DNA of 64,000 bases, taken from NCBI RefSeq assembly GCF_019219075.1, contig NZ_JAHUWJ010000002.1, positions 310,001 through 374,000 on the forward strand, in the 5' to 3' direction. A program made the position numbers and the translations under genes. Every line of letters starts with the position of its first letter. The first letter of the stretch is position 1. The notes below the pieces were generated by a model. That model saw only the letters and a list, made by a program, of their open reading frames with translations, did no database searches and was not told where the DNA came from. This DNA comes from Chitinophaga sp. sic0106 (lineage in GTDB: Bacteria; Bacteroidota; Bacteroidia; Chitinophagales; Chitinophagaceae). Of this stretch, positions 1 to 9,142 are shown one piece after another.

Positions 1-1
1 C

Positions 2-277
2 GATACCATTGAGGCATCCGTGAATAATCAGCCACTCGATGTGACAAGAAAGGAATTTGACCTGCTGCTGTATTTTATCGTCAATAAAAACCGCGTGCTG
101 TCAAAACAAGCCATCGCCGCTCACCTCTGGGGAGATTATACCGATAACCTCTCTAACTTCGATTTTGTATACCAACACGTAAAAAACCTGCGGAAAAAGA
201 TCAGTGTGGCCGAAGGAACAGACTATATAGAAACCGTATATGGCCTGGGTTATAAGTTTAATACGTCCAAACAATGA
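2..277 (+). CDS. Response regulator, OmpR-type DNA-binding C-terminus (5' truncated by window)
   Basis: Only the C-terminal winged-helix effector domain is in the window; the frame is open back to base 2, so the receiver domain lies upstream. The motif TRKEFDLL, the stretch VLSKQAIAAHLWGD and the closing ETVYGLGYKF are classic for the OmpR/PhoB DNA-binding fold, including the recognition helix and the C-terminal beta hairpin. The stop overlaps the start of the histidine kinase by an ATGA junction, so the two form a translationally coupled two-component pair. Lying just upstream of a TolC/RND/adaptor operon, it probably controls that pump; this is inferred from position only. Confidence 0.93.
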   Translation, partial: DTIEASVNNQPLDVTRKEFDLLLYFIVNKNRVLSKQAIAAHLWGDYTDNLSNFDFVYQHVKNLRKKISVAEGTDYIETVYGLGYKFNTSKQ

Positions 278-1599
278 AGTTACTCAACAAAATAACAATC
301 TGGTTTATTGGCGTGATCTTCCTGGTGACACCCATCACCATGGTGATATCCCGTACCAATATCAAAAAACATCTCGATAAAGCAGAAGAACAACGTATGC
401 GCGCCGTCAACGACCACGTATACCAACAACTGCTCACCGGGGTTAAACTGGATCATTATACCCATGGCCGCCCCATCGACGTGAGCCTCTTCCAGGGCCC
501 TATGCCCGCCGAAAGAGTGCAGACCGTCAAGGAAATAGCCCCCAACGAAGACCTGGCCAAAAACGAATGCCGCATCACCGTTACCTCCTACTACCAGATA
601 GGTAAACAGATCTATAAAGTATCCTCCTATAACTACGTGCTGAAATCGGAAGAGATTTTCGCCGGTATGCTCAGCACCGTGGTCTGGAAAATGCTGCTCA
701 TCATCCTGTGCGTAGGACTCACCGCCAGACTGCTCTCCAGGATTATCCTCGAGCCTTTCTACCGCGGACTCAAAATTATCAAGCACTTCGATGTGAAAAA
801 AAGCGACCAGAAACTGCAACTCGCCCATACCACCACCACCGAATTCAAGGAATTGAACGACTTTATCGAGTCCATGGCCCAAAAAGCCCGCGCCGATTAC
901 GCAGCCATTAAAGAGTTCAGCGAAAATGCCTCCCATGAGCTGCAAACACCGCTGGCAGTCGTTCGTAGTAAACTCGACCTGCTCAGCCAAACCCCCATCA
1001 ATGATAAACAGGCACAACTCATCGGTGATATGCAGGCCTCCATCGAACGCCTCTCCCATATCAACCGTTCCCTGGTACTCCTCACCAAACTGGAAAACCA
1101 TGAGTATGCCACTTCAGAAAATATCAAGTTCTGTGCTATCACCAAGCGCGTAATAGCCACCTACGAGGACTGGGTGAAAATGAAAGACATTGACGTCTCC
1201 TCCAACCTGGATGCAAACATTGTACTCAATATCCACCCGGCCCTGGCCGAAATCCTCCTCAGCAACCTGTTTAGCAACGCTATCCGCTATAACCTGGAAG
1301 GAGGTAAGATAAAAGTGGAACTCAATAAATATAATTTCATCATCAGCAATACCGGCAACCCACCAGAACTGCCCACCGCAGAACTATTCCGCCGCTTCAA
1401 AAAAGGTAACCAGTCCGGTGAAAGCACCGGCCTCGGCTTAGCCATCGTTAAACAGATTTGTACAGTAAATGACTTTTCGGTGACTTACAATTTTGAGAAT
1501 GGCTGGCACCAGGTTAAAGTAATGTTCGCACAGCCAGAAGTCAAGCCCACAGTGGAAAAGATTTGCGCCGTGGCAGAGCCGAAGGTGGCAGTCAGCTAA
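274..1599 (+). CDS. Sensor histidine kinase (two-component, membrane-bound)
   Basis: 441 residues. A transmembrane helix at about residues 6-27 and another at about 135-155 bracket a sensor domain of roughly 105 residues facing the periplasm. The phosphoacceptor H-box reads SENASHELQTPLAVV with His221. The ATP-binding domain follows, with an N box around SNLFSNAIRYN and a G box STGLGLAIV. The start overlaps the regulator stop (ATGA). No separate HAMP domain is obvious. Partner of the upstream OmpR-type regulator; the ligand cannot be read from the sequence. The efflux genes 118 bp downstream on the same strand are the likely target. Confidence 0.93.
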   Translation: MKLLNKITIWFIGVIFLVTPITMVISRTNIKKHLDKAEEQRMRAVNDHVYQQLLTGVKLDHYTHGRPIDVSLFQGPMPAERVQTVKEIAPNEDLAKNECRITVTSYYQIGKQIYKVSSYNYVLKSEEIFAGMLSTVVWKMLLIILCVGLTARLLSRIILEPFYRGLKIIKHFDVKKSDQKLQLAHTTTTEFKELNDFIESMAQKARADYAAIKEFSENASHELQTPLAVVRSKLDLLSQTPINDKQAQLIGDMQASIERLSHINRSLVLLTKLENHEYATSENIKFCAITKRVIATYEDWVKMKDIDVSSNLDANIVLNIHPALAEILLSNLFSNAIRYNLEGGKIKVELNKYNFIISNTGNPPELPTAELFRRFKKGNQSGESTGLGLAIVKQICTVNDFSVTYNFENGWHQVKVMFAQPEVKPTVEKICAVAEPKVAVS

Positions 1600-1716
1600 C
1601 GCCGGCCGACAAATTTCTCAATTCTGAAGATTCTTCAAATTTACTTCAAAATGTGATGGTCACTTTGCACCTGGAAATTCAGATGAACTTCCACCGCTAG
1701 TAAAACCAAACTCATC

Positions 1717-3099
1717 ATGTGGAGTAAGAAATTATTGTTGTTGGCGCTCTGTTCATTTATAACGGGAAATTATATCTATGCCCAGCAGGTATTCACCCTG
1801 CAACAAGCCATTGACACAGCTGTCGCCAACTACGGAACCATTAAGGCCAAGCAATCATATACAGCCGCCTCAAACGAACAGGTAAAACAGGCACGCCGCG
1901 ATTACCTGCCCAACTTCAACATCTCTGCCCAACAGGACTACGGAACCATCAACGGACAAAATGGTCCGCTCTATGGCTTCGGCGGCCTCGCAGCTTCCTC
2001 ATCAGGACTGCCGCTCGACCACCAGAACTGGAACGCAGCATTCGGTGCATTATACCTCACTAACATAAACTGGGATTTTTTCGCTTTCGGACGAGCAAAA
2101 GAAAAAATTAAAACCGCAGTCGCAGCCGCTGCACAGAACGATAAAGACTGGCAACAAGAGATCTTCAGACACAAAATTAAAGTGGCGGCTGCTTATTTAA
2201 ATCTCGTGGCAGCAAAACAACTCACGCGCTCCTACAGAGATAATATGGACCGTGCTGATACCATCCGAAAAGTAGTGCGCATACGCGTACTGAACCACCT
2301 GATCGCCGGCGTGGACTCCTCCCAGGCAAACGCAGAATACTCCAGCGCACGCATCACCTACACCAAGGCAAAAGATGCAGAGCAGGAGCAGGGTAACCAA
2401 CTCGCACAGCTGCTGGGCATCACCGCACGCGATTTTGAAGTTGACACCGAATTTGTTAAACGGATACCTAATCTCCCCGGCGATAGCCTCGATGAAACAA
2501 AACATCCGGTACTACAGTACTATAAAAGCCGCATCGCCCTCGTTGATGAACAGGCGAAGTACTCCAAAACCTTCTACTACCCGGCGTTTTCACTGGTAGG
2601 TGTATTGCAGACCCGCGGCTCCGGCTTCGGTAACGGATATGCTGCCGACCAAACAGATTTTAGTCACAGCTACTGGGATGGCATAAAACCCACCCGCAGC
2701 AACTATCTCATAGGTCTGGGTGTTACCTGGAACCTCTCGCAGCCCTTCCGCATCTCAAAACAAGTGAAGGCGCAAGAGCTCACCAGCAAAGGATTACAGT
2801 ATGAGTACGAACTCGCCGATCAACAGATCAAAGCGCAGTACGCCCTCTCCGATACCAAACTGCAAAACGCGCTGTCCAATTTCAGAGAAGTGCCGGTACA
2901 GGTGAAAGCCGCTTCCGATGCCTATCTGCAAAAAACAGTACTGTATAAAAACGGGCTTACCAATCTGGTAGACCTCACCCAGGCGGCCTATGTACTCATC
3001 CGTGCACAAACTGACCGCGATATCGCTTATGTAAACGTGTGGCAGGCACTGCTGCTGAAAGCAGCCGCAGCCGGCGACTTCAACATATTTAGCTACTAA
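1717..3099 (+). CDS. TolC family outer membrane efflux protein
   Basis: 460 residues with an N-terminal signal peptide ending near YIYAQQ, then the long helical outer-membrane-factor repeats (FTLQQAIDTAVANYGTIKAKQ is the usual first repeat). It should form the trimeric outer-membrane duct of a tripartite efflux pump. It is first in a three-gene set with an RND permease (56 bp downstream) and a membrane-fusion adaptor. The order OMF-RND-MFP differs from the adaptor-first order common in Proteobacteria but is frequent in Bacteroidota. Length is normal for the family. Confidence 0.93.
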   Translation: MWSKKLLLLALCSFITGNYIYAQQVFTLQQAIDTAVANYGTIKAKQSYTAASNEQVKQARRDYLPNFNISAQQDYGTINGQNGPLYGFGGLAASSSGLPLDHQNWNAAFGALYLTNINWDFFAFGRAKEKIKTAVAAAAQNDKDWQQEIFRHKIKVAAAYLNLVAAKQLTRSYRDNMDRADTIRKVVRIRVLNHLIAGVDSSQANAEYSSARITYTKAKDAEQEQGNQLAQLLGITARDFEVDTEFVKRIPNLPGDSLDETKHPVLQYYKSRIALVDEQAKYSKTFYYPAFSLVGVLQTRGSGFGNGYAADQTDFSHSYWDGIKPTRSNYLIGLGVTWNLSQPFRISKQVKAQELTSKGLQYEYELADQQIKAQYALSDTKLQNALSNFREVPVQVKAASDAYLQKTVLYKNGLTNLVDLTQAAYVLIRAQTDRDIAYVNVWQALLLKAAAAGDFNIFSY

Positions 3100-3154
3100 C
3101 TAACGCTGACGGATAAACGGAAATCATGCTGATTATTTCTAAGAAACAACTATT

Positions 3155-6100
3155 ATGAATCTGATAAGCTTTGCACTTAAAAAACCTATTACCATCCTGG
3201 TGCTGGTAGCCGGTTTGTTCTTCTTCGGGATCAAAGCGGTGACAAGTATCAAAGTAGATATCTTTCCCAAACTGGATCTGCCGGTGATCTATGTTTCCCA
3301 CCCCTTCGGCGGTTATAACCCCGCCCAGATGGAAACCTATTTCGCTAAACAATACATTAACATCTTCCTGTTTGTAAACGGGGTAAAAAGTATTGAAACT
3401 AAAAATATCCAGGGCCTCACCCTGATGAAGATCAACTTCTACCCGGGCACCAACATGGCCCAGGCGGCAGCAGAAGTAAGCGCCTTCTCCAACAGGATTC
3501 AGGCCATCTTCCCGCCGGGCTCCAACCCGCCGTTTATCATCCGCTTCGACGCATCCACGCTGCCGGTAGGCCAGCTGGTATTGAGCAGCGACAAGCGTAG
3601 TAATAATGAACTGCTCGACCTGGCAAACGTATACGTACGTTCGTCCTTTACGTCTATCCCCGGCCTGGTGGCCTCTCCGCCATTCGGTGGTAACGTGCGT
3701 ACCGTGGTGATCAAAGCTGATCCTGAGCTGCTGCGCCAGCACAACCTCACACCTGATCAGCTGGTAGAAGCCATGCGTCTCAATAACCAGACCTCTCCAT
3801 CCGGTAACGTGCGCATTGGCGATAAAAACGTAATCACTCCCATCAACACCACTATTAAAACCGTAAAAGATTTTGAAGATATTCCACTGTTTAAAGGGGA
3901 TGTACAAAATTTATATCTGAGAGATGTAGCCACCGTGGAAGACGGTGCGGACGTAACCTCCGGCTATGCGCTGGTAAACGGCCGTCGCTCCGTATACCTC
4001 AGTATCGCAAAAGGTGCGGATGCCTCTACCTGGGAAGTGGTGCAGAATCTGAAAAAAGCAATTCCCCGTATTCAATCCCAGCTTCCGGAAGACGTGAAGC
4101 TGAGCTATGAATTTGACCAATCCACCTACGTAATTAATTCAGTAAAGAGCCTCCTGTCAGAAGGTATCATCGGCGCCATCCTTACAGGCTTAATGGTATT
4201 GCTGTTCCTCGGAGATGCACGCGGTGCCCTTATCGTAATCCTCACCATCCCTACCTCCATCATCTCGGCAGTGTTGTTCCTCACGCTTACCGGACAAACG
4301 ATCAATATCATGACGCTGAGCGGCCTGGCCCTCGCCATTGGTATCCTCGTGGATGAAAGTACGGTAACGATTGAAAATATACACCAGCACCTTGATATGG
4401 GCAAACCCAAGGCCCTGGCCATCTGGGACGCCTGTCAGGAAATAGCGTTCCCTAAATTGCTGATCCTGTTCTGTATCCTCGCGGTATTTGCGCCGGCCTT
4501 CACCATGGGTGGTATCCCTGGCTCACTGTTCCTGCCGCTGGCACTGGCGATCGGGTTCAGCATGATCATCTCCTACTTCCTGGCACAAACATTTGTACCG
4601 GTGATGGCCAACTGGGTAATGAAAGGAAAACACCACAAAGGCAAGGATGGCCATATCCTTACAGATGCGCAAGAATATGCCCATTCAGGTTTACCAGCCG
4701 GTAGTGAAAAAAATACCTGGGATCAAAAGGAAGTTTTATTACAGCGAGAAGATAGTAACCGCGATGGTAAAGTGTCCCGTTTCGAAAAGTTACGCGCCCG
4801 GTACCTGCGCTTCCTGGAACGCATGATGCCTTACCGCAAAATTGTAGTAATAGGTTATCTGGTGATTACAGGTGGTATAGTAGCCCTGTTGTTTGCCAAT
4901 ATCGGCCGCGATGTACTGCCTAAAGTAAATTCAGGTCAGTTCCAGGTCCGCATGCGCCTGCCGGATGGTACCCGTATCGAAAATACGGAAGCAGCTACCA
5001 TTCAGCTTACTAACGCCATAGGTGAAATTGTAGGTAAGGAAAACGTATCGATCACTTCCGCCTACGTAGGTACCCATCCGCAACAGTTCTCTACCAGTCC
5101 TATCTTCCTCTGGATGGCAGGCCCGCACGAGTCAGCATTGCAGGTGGCACTAAAAGAAGACTATCATATAAACCTCGATGAACTGAAAGATAAGATCAGG
5201 GATAAAATGCAAAAGCTGAATCCGCAAATGAAATTGTCCTTCGAACCGATTGAGCTCACAGATAAAATCCTGAGCCAGGGATCACCTACACCAATAGAGG
5301 TTAGGTTCTCCGGCCGTGATAAAAAACTCAACGAGGCCTATGCACAAAAAATGGTGGATGAGCTGAAAAAAATTCCTTACCTCCGGGATGTACAGATAGG
5401 CCAGTCCATCAAATATCCGGCTTTAAACGTGACCGTGGACCGTGTACGCGCAGCCCAGCTGGGCCTGGATATGACGGATGTTTCCCGTTCTGTTACCGCC
5501 TCTACTTCTTCTTCCCGCTTCACGGAAAAGAATATCTGGGTAGATGAAAAAATATCTAACAGCTATAACGTACAGGTACTGATACCGGAAAGCAAGATGG
5601 CCAGCAAACAGGATATCACAGAGATACCACTGATGAAAAATAATTCCAGACCTGTGCTGGGAGATGTGGCCACCCTCAGTGATGGTACCACCTACGGTGA
5701 AATCGATAACCTGGGCGCCATGCCTATGCTGACCGTTACAGCCAGTATAAACAAAAAAGACCTGGGCTATGCCGGTAAAGATGTGCAGAAAGCTATTGCC
5801 AACCTGGGCGAACTCCCGCGCGGTTTAAGTGTAGACCTGATCGGTATGAGCAGCACCCTCACAGAAACACTGGATAGCTTACAGAGCGGCCTGCTGGTAG
5901 CGATTGTCGTAATCTTCCTCATGCTGGCGGCTAACTTCCAGTCGTTCAAAGTATCCGCCATCGTACTGGCTACAGTACCTGCGGTATTGCTGGGTTCCCT
6001 GCTGTTGCTGATGATGTGCGGCTCTACGCTCAACCTGCAATCTTATATGGGTATGATCATGTCCGTAGGGGTGTCCATCTCCAATGCGGTACTGTTGATC

Positions 6101-6427
6101 ACCAATGCCGAACAGCTGCGTAAAGCAAACGGGGATGCTGTATTATCCGCCAGAGAGGCAGCAGCACTACGTTTGAGGCCCATCCTGATGACGGCACTCG
6201 CCATGGTGGTAGGTATGATTCCTATGGCCAGCGGCCTCGGTGAAGCAGGGGACCAGTCCTCCCCATTGGGAAGGGCAGTAGTGGGCGGTTTGATCGCTTC
6301 TACCTTTGCGGCACTTTTCGTACTGCCGTTAGCGTTTGCATGGGGACAAAAACGCACTACCACACAGAGCGTATCCCTGCATCCGAGAGATGAAGAAAGC
6401 ATTCACTATATTCCAGAAGTTAACTAA
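3155..6427 (+). CDS. RND efflux transporter permease (AcrB/MdtF-like)
   Basis: 1090 residues. It starts with a cytoplasmic tip and TM1 (ITILVLVAGLFFFGIKAV), two large periplasmic porter regions and a TM4 segment GILVDESTVTIEN, where the second acidic residue of the usual DD proton-relay pair is Glu. It is the inner-membrane proton-driven pump of the TolC/adaptor set. The central cytoplasmic loop between the two halves is long, about residues 490-560, and contains a sequence matching an EF-hand calcium loop at residues 533-544 (Asp533, Asn535, Asp537, Gly538, Val540, Ser541, Glu544), which is unusual for the family. Substrate is unknown. Confidence 0.94.
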   Translation: MNLISFALKKPITILVLVAGLFFFGIKAVTSIKVDIFPKLDLPVIYVSHPFGGYNPAQMETYFAKQYINIFLFVNGVKSIETKNIQGLTLMKINFYPGTNMAQAAAEVSAFSNRIQAIFPPGSNPPFIIRFDASTLPVGQLVLSSDKRSNNELLDLANVYVRSSFTSIPGLVASPPFGGNVRTVVIKADPELLRQHNLTPDQLVEAMRLNNQTSPSGNVRIGDKNVITPINTTIKTVKDFEDIPLFKGDVQNLYLRDVATVEDGADVTSGYALVNGRRSVYLSIAKGADASTWEVVQNLKKAIPRIQSQLPEDVKLSYEFDQSTYVINSVKSLLSEGIIGAILTGLMVLLFLGDARGALIVILTIPTSIISAVLFLTLTGQTINIMTLSGLALAIGILVDESTVTIENIHQHLDMGKPKALAIWDACQEIAFPKLLILFCILAVFAPAFTMGGIPGSLFLPLALAIGFSMIISYFLAQTFVPVMANWVMKGKHHKGKDGHILTDAQEYAHSGLPAGSEKNTWDQKEVLLQREDSNRDGKVSRFEKLRARYLRFLERMMPYRKIVVIGYLVITGGIVALLFANIGRDVLPKVNSGQFQVRMRLPDGTRIENTEAATIQLTNAIGEIVGKENVSITSAYVGTHPQQFSTSPIFLWMAGPHESALQVALKEDYHINLDELKDKIRDKMQKLNPQMKLSFEPIELTDKILSQGSPTPIEVRFSGRDKKLNEAYAQKMVDELKKIPYLRDVQIGQSIKYPALNVTVDRVRAAQLGLDMTDVSRSVTASTSSSRFTEKNIWVDEKISNSYNVQVLIPESKMASKQDITEIPLMKNNSRPVLGDVATLSDGTTYGEIDNLGAMPMLTVTASINKKDLGYAGKDVQKAIANLGELPRGLSVDLIGMSSTLTETLDSLQSGLLVAIVVIFLMLAANFQSFKVSAIVLATVPAVLLGSLLLLMMCGSTLNLQSYMGMIMSVGVSISNAVLLITNAEQLRKANGDAVLSAREAAALRLRPILMTALAMVVGMIPMASGLGEAGDQSSPLGRAVVGGLIASTFAALFVLPLAFAWGQKRTTTQSVSLHPRDEESIHYIPEVN

Positions 6428-6460
6428 TATCATTACAAATCATTCAATAAATAATATCAT

Positions 6461-7582
6461 ATGAATAGCGGTCTGCGTTTATTTTTTCCTTTATTATCGG
6501 CGATAGCCCTGACAGCGGGCCTGCAGAGCTGCGGTACCTCCGATGCTAAAGACGAAAAATCTGCTGCTGCGGAAGCGGCACCTGCCCTCCAGGCTTTTGC
6601 GCTGGAAAAAAGCAACCTGTCTTCCAACATCAAAATCCCCGGCGAACTGATTGCCTTCTCTTCTGTAGACCTGTATGCCAAAGTGAGCAGCTTTGTGAAA
6701 AAGCTGAACGTGGATGTGGGTTCCCAGGTAGAGGAAGGGCAGGTGCTGGCCATCATGGAAGCACCAGAGATCAACTCCCAGTTGTCCGGCGCCGATTCCA
6801 GGCTGAAATCACAGGAGGCCATTTACCTCTCCAGCAAGGCTAACTACGATCGTTTGCTGGAAACCAGTAAAACACCGGGTACAGTGTCCCAGAACGACCT
6901 GGATATCGCCTTTGCCCGTCAGAAGTCGGACCTGGCACAGCTGGAAGCAGCAAAGGCTTCCCTGCGCGAAGTAGGCAATAACAGGGATTACCTGACCATC
7001 CGTGCACCTTTCTCTGGTGTAATTACGGCCCGTAACGTGAGCACCGGCGCCTACGTAGGCCCTACCGGTAAAGGTTCCGAGCTGCCAATGTTTACCCTGC
7101 AACAACAGCGGAAACTTCGTTTAGTGGTAAGCGTGCCCGAAGCTTACAGCGCCTACCTGAATGGTAAGGACGAAGTAAACTTTACCGTTCGCTCACTAAG
7201 CAACCGCAAGTTCTCCGGAAAAATTGTTCGTATGGCAGGTGCGCTCGATAAAAAACTCAGATCTCAGCATATAGAGCTGGACGTAATTAACGACGATAAA
7301 AGCCTGTTGCCGGGAATGGTAGCTGAAGTGAACATTCCGCTGAACAGCGCTGCCAACAATTTCGTAATCCCGTCCACCGCGGTACTGAATTCTACCAAAG
7401 GCCTCTATGTGATTAAAATAGATAACCACAAAACCAAGTGGGTGCCTATTTCTACCGGCCGCAGTGAAGATGGTAAAACAGAAATCTTTGGTGAGCTGAA
7501 CGAGGGCGATACCCTCATCACCAACGCTACCGAAGAAGTTCGCGATGATGTAACCGTACCGGCGGTAAAAATTGGGAAATAA
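6461..7582 (+). CDS. RND efflux periplasmic adaptor (membrane fusion protein), lipoprotein
   Basis: 373 residues. A lipoprotein signal ends at the cysteine of TAGLQSCG (residue 24). Then come the barrel-sandwich lipoyl half (VDVGSQVEEGQVLAIMEAPE), the alpha hairpin (about residues 108-155), the second lipoyl half (IRAPFSGVITARNVSTGAYV) and a beta-barrel domain. It bridges the RND permease and the TolC-type channel encoded immediately upstream, 33 bp after the permease. A rho-independent terminator about 120 bp downstream closes the operon. Confidence 0.94.
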   Translation: MNSGLRLFFPLLSAIALTAGLQSCGTSDAKDEKSAAAEAAPALQAFALEKSNLSSNIKIPGELIAFSSVDLYAKVSSFVKKLNVDVGSQVEEGQVLAIMEAPEINSQLSGADSRLKSQEAIYLSSKANYDRLLETSKTPGTVSQNDLDIAFARQKSDLAQLEAAKASLREVGNNRDYLTIRAPFSGVITARNVSTGAYVGPTGKGSELPMFTLQQQRKLRLVVSVPEAYSAYLNGKDEVNFTVRSLSNRKFSGKIVRMAGALDKKLRSQHIELDVINDDKSLLPGMVAEVNIPLNSAANNFVIPSTAVLNSTKGLYVIKIDNHKTKWVPISTGRSEDGKTEIFGELNEGDTLITNATEEVRDDVTVPAVKIGK

Positions 7583-7703
7583 CCAGATTAAACTTTCACT
7601 TTGTTAAGTAGTCTGAATATCAGCTTTTCGTGAACGGAAACCATGCATTAACACGTAAGCAATGCTACTTTATATAACACAGATTATAGGTTGATAAATG
7701 AAG

Positions 7704-7735
7704 AGCCGCCAGGTATCCACCAGGCGGCCTTTTTT
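7704..7735 (+). terminator. Rho-independent terminator of the efflux operon
   Basis: Six-base GC stem GCCGCC/GGCGGC, extended after an A-A mismatch by GG/CC, followed by a run of T residues at 7730-7735. Confidence 0.85.
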
Positions 7736-7791
7736 ATGCACGGAAAATAAAATTACTGCGGTGTAAATGCAGTCGAAACGCCCGCCTGGTA

Positions 7792-7819
7792 ACGCAATCG
7801 TTGCCGATAACGATTGCGT
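7792..7819. promoter_or_regulatory. 28-bp inverted repeat upstream of pectate lyase, candidate operator
   Basis: Two perfect 11-bp arms, ACGCAATCGTT and AACGATTGCGT, separated by GCCGAT, about 100 bp before the pectate lyase start. No T-run follows, so it is not a typical terminator. The AACG/CGTT-containing arms resemble LacI-family operators that control carbohydrate genes; that reading is inference. Confidence 0.45.
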
Positions 7820-7916
7820 AAATAAATCGATGCCATGACTATGATGCCATGAATTATTTTACGAATTTCAATGGAACCCTCATTCAAATTTTCCACGAAT
7901 TAAAAATTGCACTGTT

Positions 7917-8786
7917 ATGAAAAAATCCCCTATTATCATGATGCTATGCATCGCATTAGCAAGCTGTCAGAAAAATGATGTGGCCCCTCCCGGCGCAGCT
8001 GAAACAACCACCTCTGCTGCCAAAACCGAAGCCATTACCGTTACTACCGAAGCAGCCCTGAAATCTGCTATCAGCGCGGCTAAAGCCGGCGATATCATTA
8101 CGGTAAGCGGTACTATCAAACTTACCAGTACCTTACAGTTGCTCAACAGCGGCACTTCCAGCTCTAAAATCAATTTCACCGGTGGAGTGCTGGACTGTTC
8201 CGGCATCGCTTCCGGCTGGGGTGTAAAATGTAATGGCAGTTATTGGAACATCACCAACATGACTATCAAAAATGCCCCTGACTGCGGGCTGGTATTCCAG
8301 TATGGTGGCTACAATTACGTGTATAACGTGACTACCTCCGGGAATCATGATTCCGGCCTGCAGATCTATAATCAGTCGCATCACAACAACATCAGCTACT
8401 GTAAGTCCAACGACAACTATGACACACAGAATGCGGGTGAAAATGCGGATGGTTTCGCCTGTAAATTATCTGCCGGCGCAGGAAACCTGTTTGACCACTG
8501 TACTGCCAACCACAATTCAGACGATGGATGGGACCTGTACGGACAACCGTCTACCGTAAAAATTACTAACTGTACCGCCACCAACAACGGTTATGGGGGT
8601 AATGGTGATGGTAATGGTTTCAAGCTTGGCAGCGCCGGACAGAATGTAGCACATACGGTCACCAACTGTACTTCCAGCTACAATAAGGCATCCGGTTATG
8701 ATGGTAACGGCAATACAGGCCACATTACTATTACGGGTAGCACCGGCACCGGAAATGGGAAAACACTGTTTTACAGGTTATATTAA
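7917..8786 (+). CDS. Pectate lyase, polysaccharide lyase family 9-like, lipoprotein
   Basis: 289 residues. A lipoprotein signal ends at the cysteine of LCIALASCQK (Cys17), then a Thr/Ala-rich linker and a right-handed parallel beta-helix. The catalytic and calcium-binding signature of PL9 enzymes is recognisable in order: NADGFACK (Asp), NSDDGWDLY (three Asp) and GNGFKLG (the catalytic Lys). The enzyme should cleave pectate/polygalacturonan by beta-elimination at the cell surface. It is shorter than many PL9 proteins, because it is essentially only the beta-helix. It stands alone, with no SusCD pair directly attached. The ATG start puts the signal peptide at the N-terminus. Confidence 0.85.
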   Translation: MKKSPIIMMLCIALASCQKNDVAPPGAAETTTSAAKTEAITVTTEAALKSAISAAKAGDIITVSGTIKLTSTLQLLNSGTSSSKINFTGGVLDCSGIASGWGVKCNGSYWNITNMTIKNAPDCGLVFQYGGYNYVYNVTTSGNHDSGLQIYNQSHHNNISYCKSNDNYDTQNAGENADGFACKLSAGAGNLFDHCTANHNSDDGWDLYGQPSTVKITNCTATNNGYGGNGDGNGFKLGSAGQNVAHTVTNCTSSYNKASGYDGNGNTGHITITGSTGTGNGKTLFYRLY

Positions 8787-8797
8787 TCAACAACATA

Positions 8798-8830
8798 TAT
8801 TTTGGAGAGACCAAGGGTCTCTCCAAAATA
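8798..8830. repeat. Perfect 15-bp-stem hairpin after the pectate lyase
   Basis: Arms of 15 bases with loop AAG and no following T-run. It is directly joined to a second hairpin at 8830-8860. Confidence 0.7.
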
Positions 8831-8860
8831 ATTACAGTCTGCCAAAGGTAGACTGTAATT
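8830..8860. repeat. 14-bp-stem hairpin with AAA loop
   Basis: AATTACAGTCTGCC, loop AAA, then the complement with one G-T pair. It shares one base with the previous hairpin, so the two form a tandem cruciform-like unit. Confidence 0.65.
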
Positions 8861-9142
8861 TGCCCTAAAGAATATGCTTTTATCGCTGCTCCTATGTTCG
8901 CAATAAACAACAAAACACAAACCTTTGCTGCTTATGCTGCTCCTATGTTTACACAAGCAATAAAAACACAAACAACATAACACAAACCTTTGCTGCCTAC
9001 CTGCTTGGCTGCTTTGCGAGCAAAAAAGACCGCTCTCCTGGCGCCAAAGGCGCCTAAAACTTAATAAGGCTTTGCGAGCAAAAAAAATCCTCCTGCATAC
9101 TAACCTCCTTTTCTTTATTTTAGCATCAGAAAATGCGCGAAT
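8861..9142. repeat. Repeat-rich intergenic region upstream of the ECF sigma factor
   Basis: Direct repeats are visible: GCTGCTCCTATGTT at 8886 and 8936, AACACAAACCTTTGCTGC at 8914 and 8979, and CTTTGCGAGCAAAAAA at 9012 and 9070. Between the last pair lies the hairpin GGCGCC-AAA-GGCGCC (about 9040-9054). No credible gene is present. The block GCTGC-CTTTGCGAGCAAA followed by a GCGCC hairpin reappears at about 56615-56661. Confidence 0.6.

Larger units (their letters stand above)
7583..7916. other. Intergenic region: terminator, then palindromic upstream region of the pectate lyase
   Basis: No coding capacity seen. It contains a rho-independent terminator at 7704-7735 and a 28-bp perfect inverted repeat at 7792-7819, each given as its own entry. 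The rest is AT-rich leader of the pectate lyase gene. Confidence 0.6.

Noticed and set aside
280..1101. 273-codon antisense ORF opposite the histidine kinase
   Set aside because: It lies wholly inside a well-supported kinase gene, has biased Gly/Phe/Asp composition typical of antisense frames, and no family resemblance.
3089..3907. 272-codon antisense ORF opposite the RND permease
   Set aside because: Shadow of the permease reading frame; low-complexity, His/Gln/Val-rich composition and no domain.
8886..8996. Repeated blocks that might be a CRISPR array
   Set aside because: The repeats are imperfectly spaced, only two copies of each exist, spacers are not of constant size, and no cas gene is present anywhere in the window.
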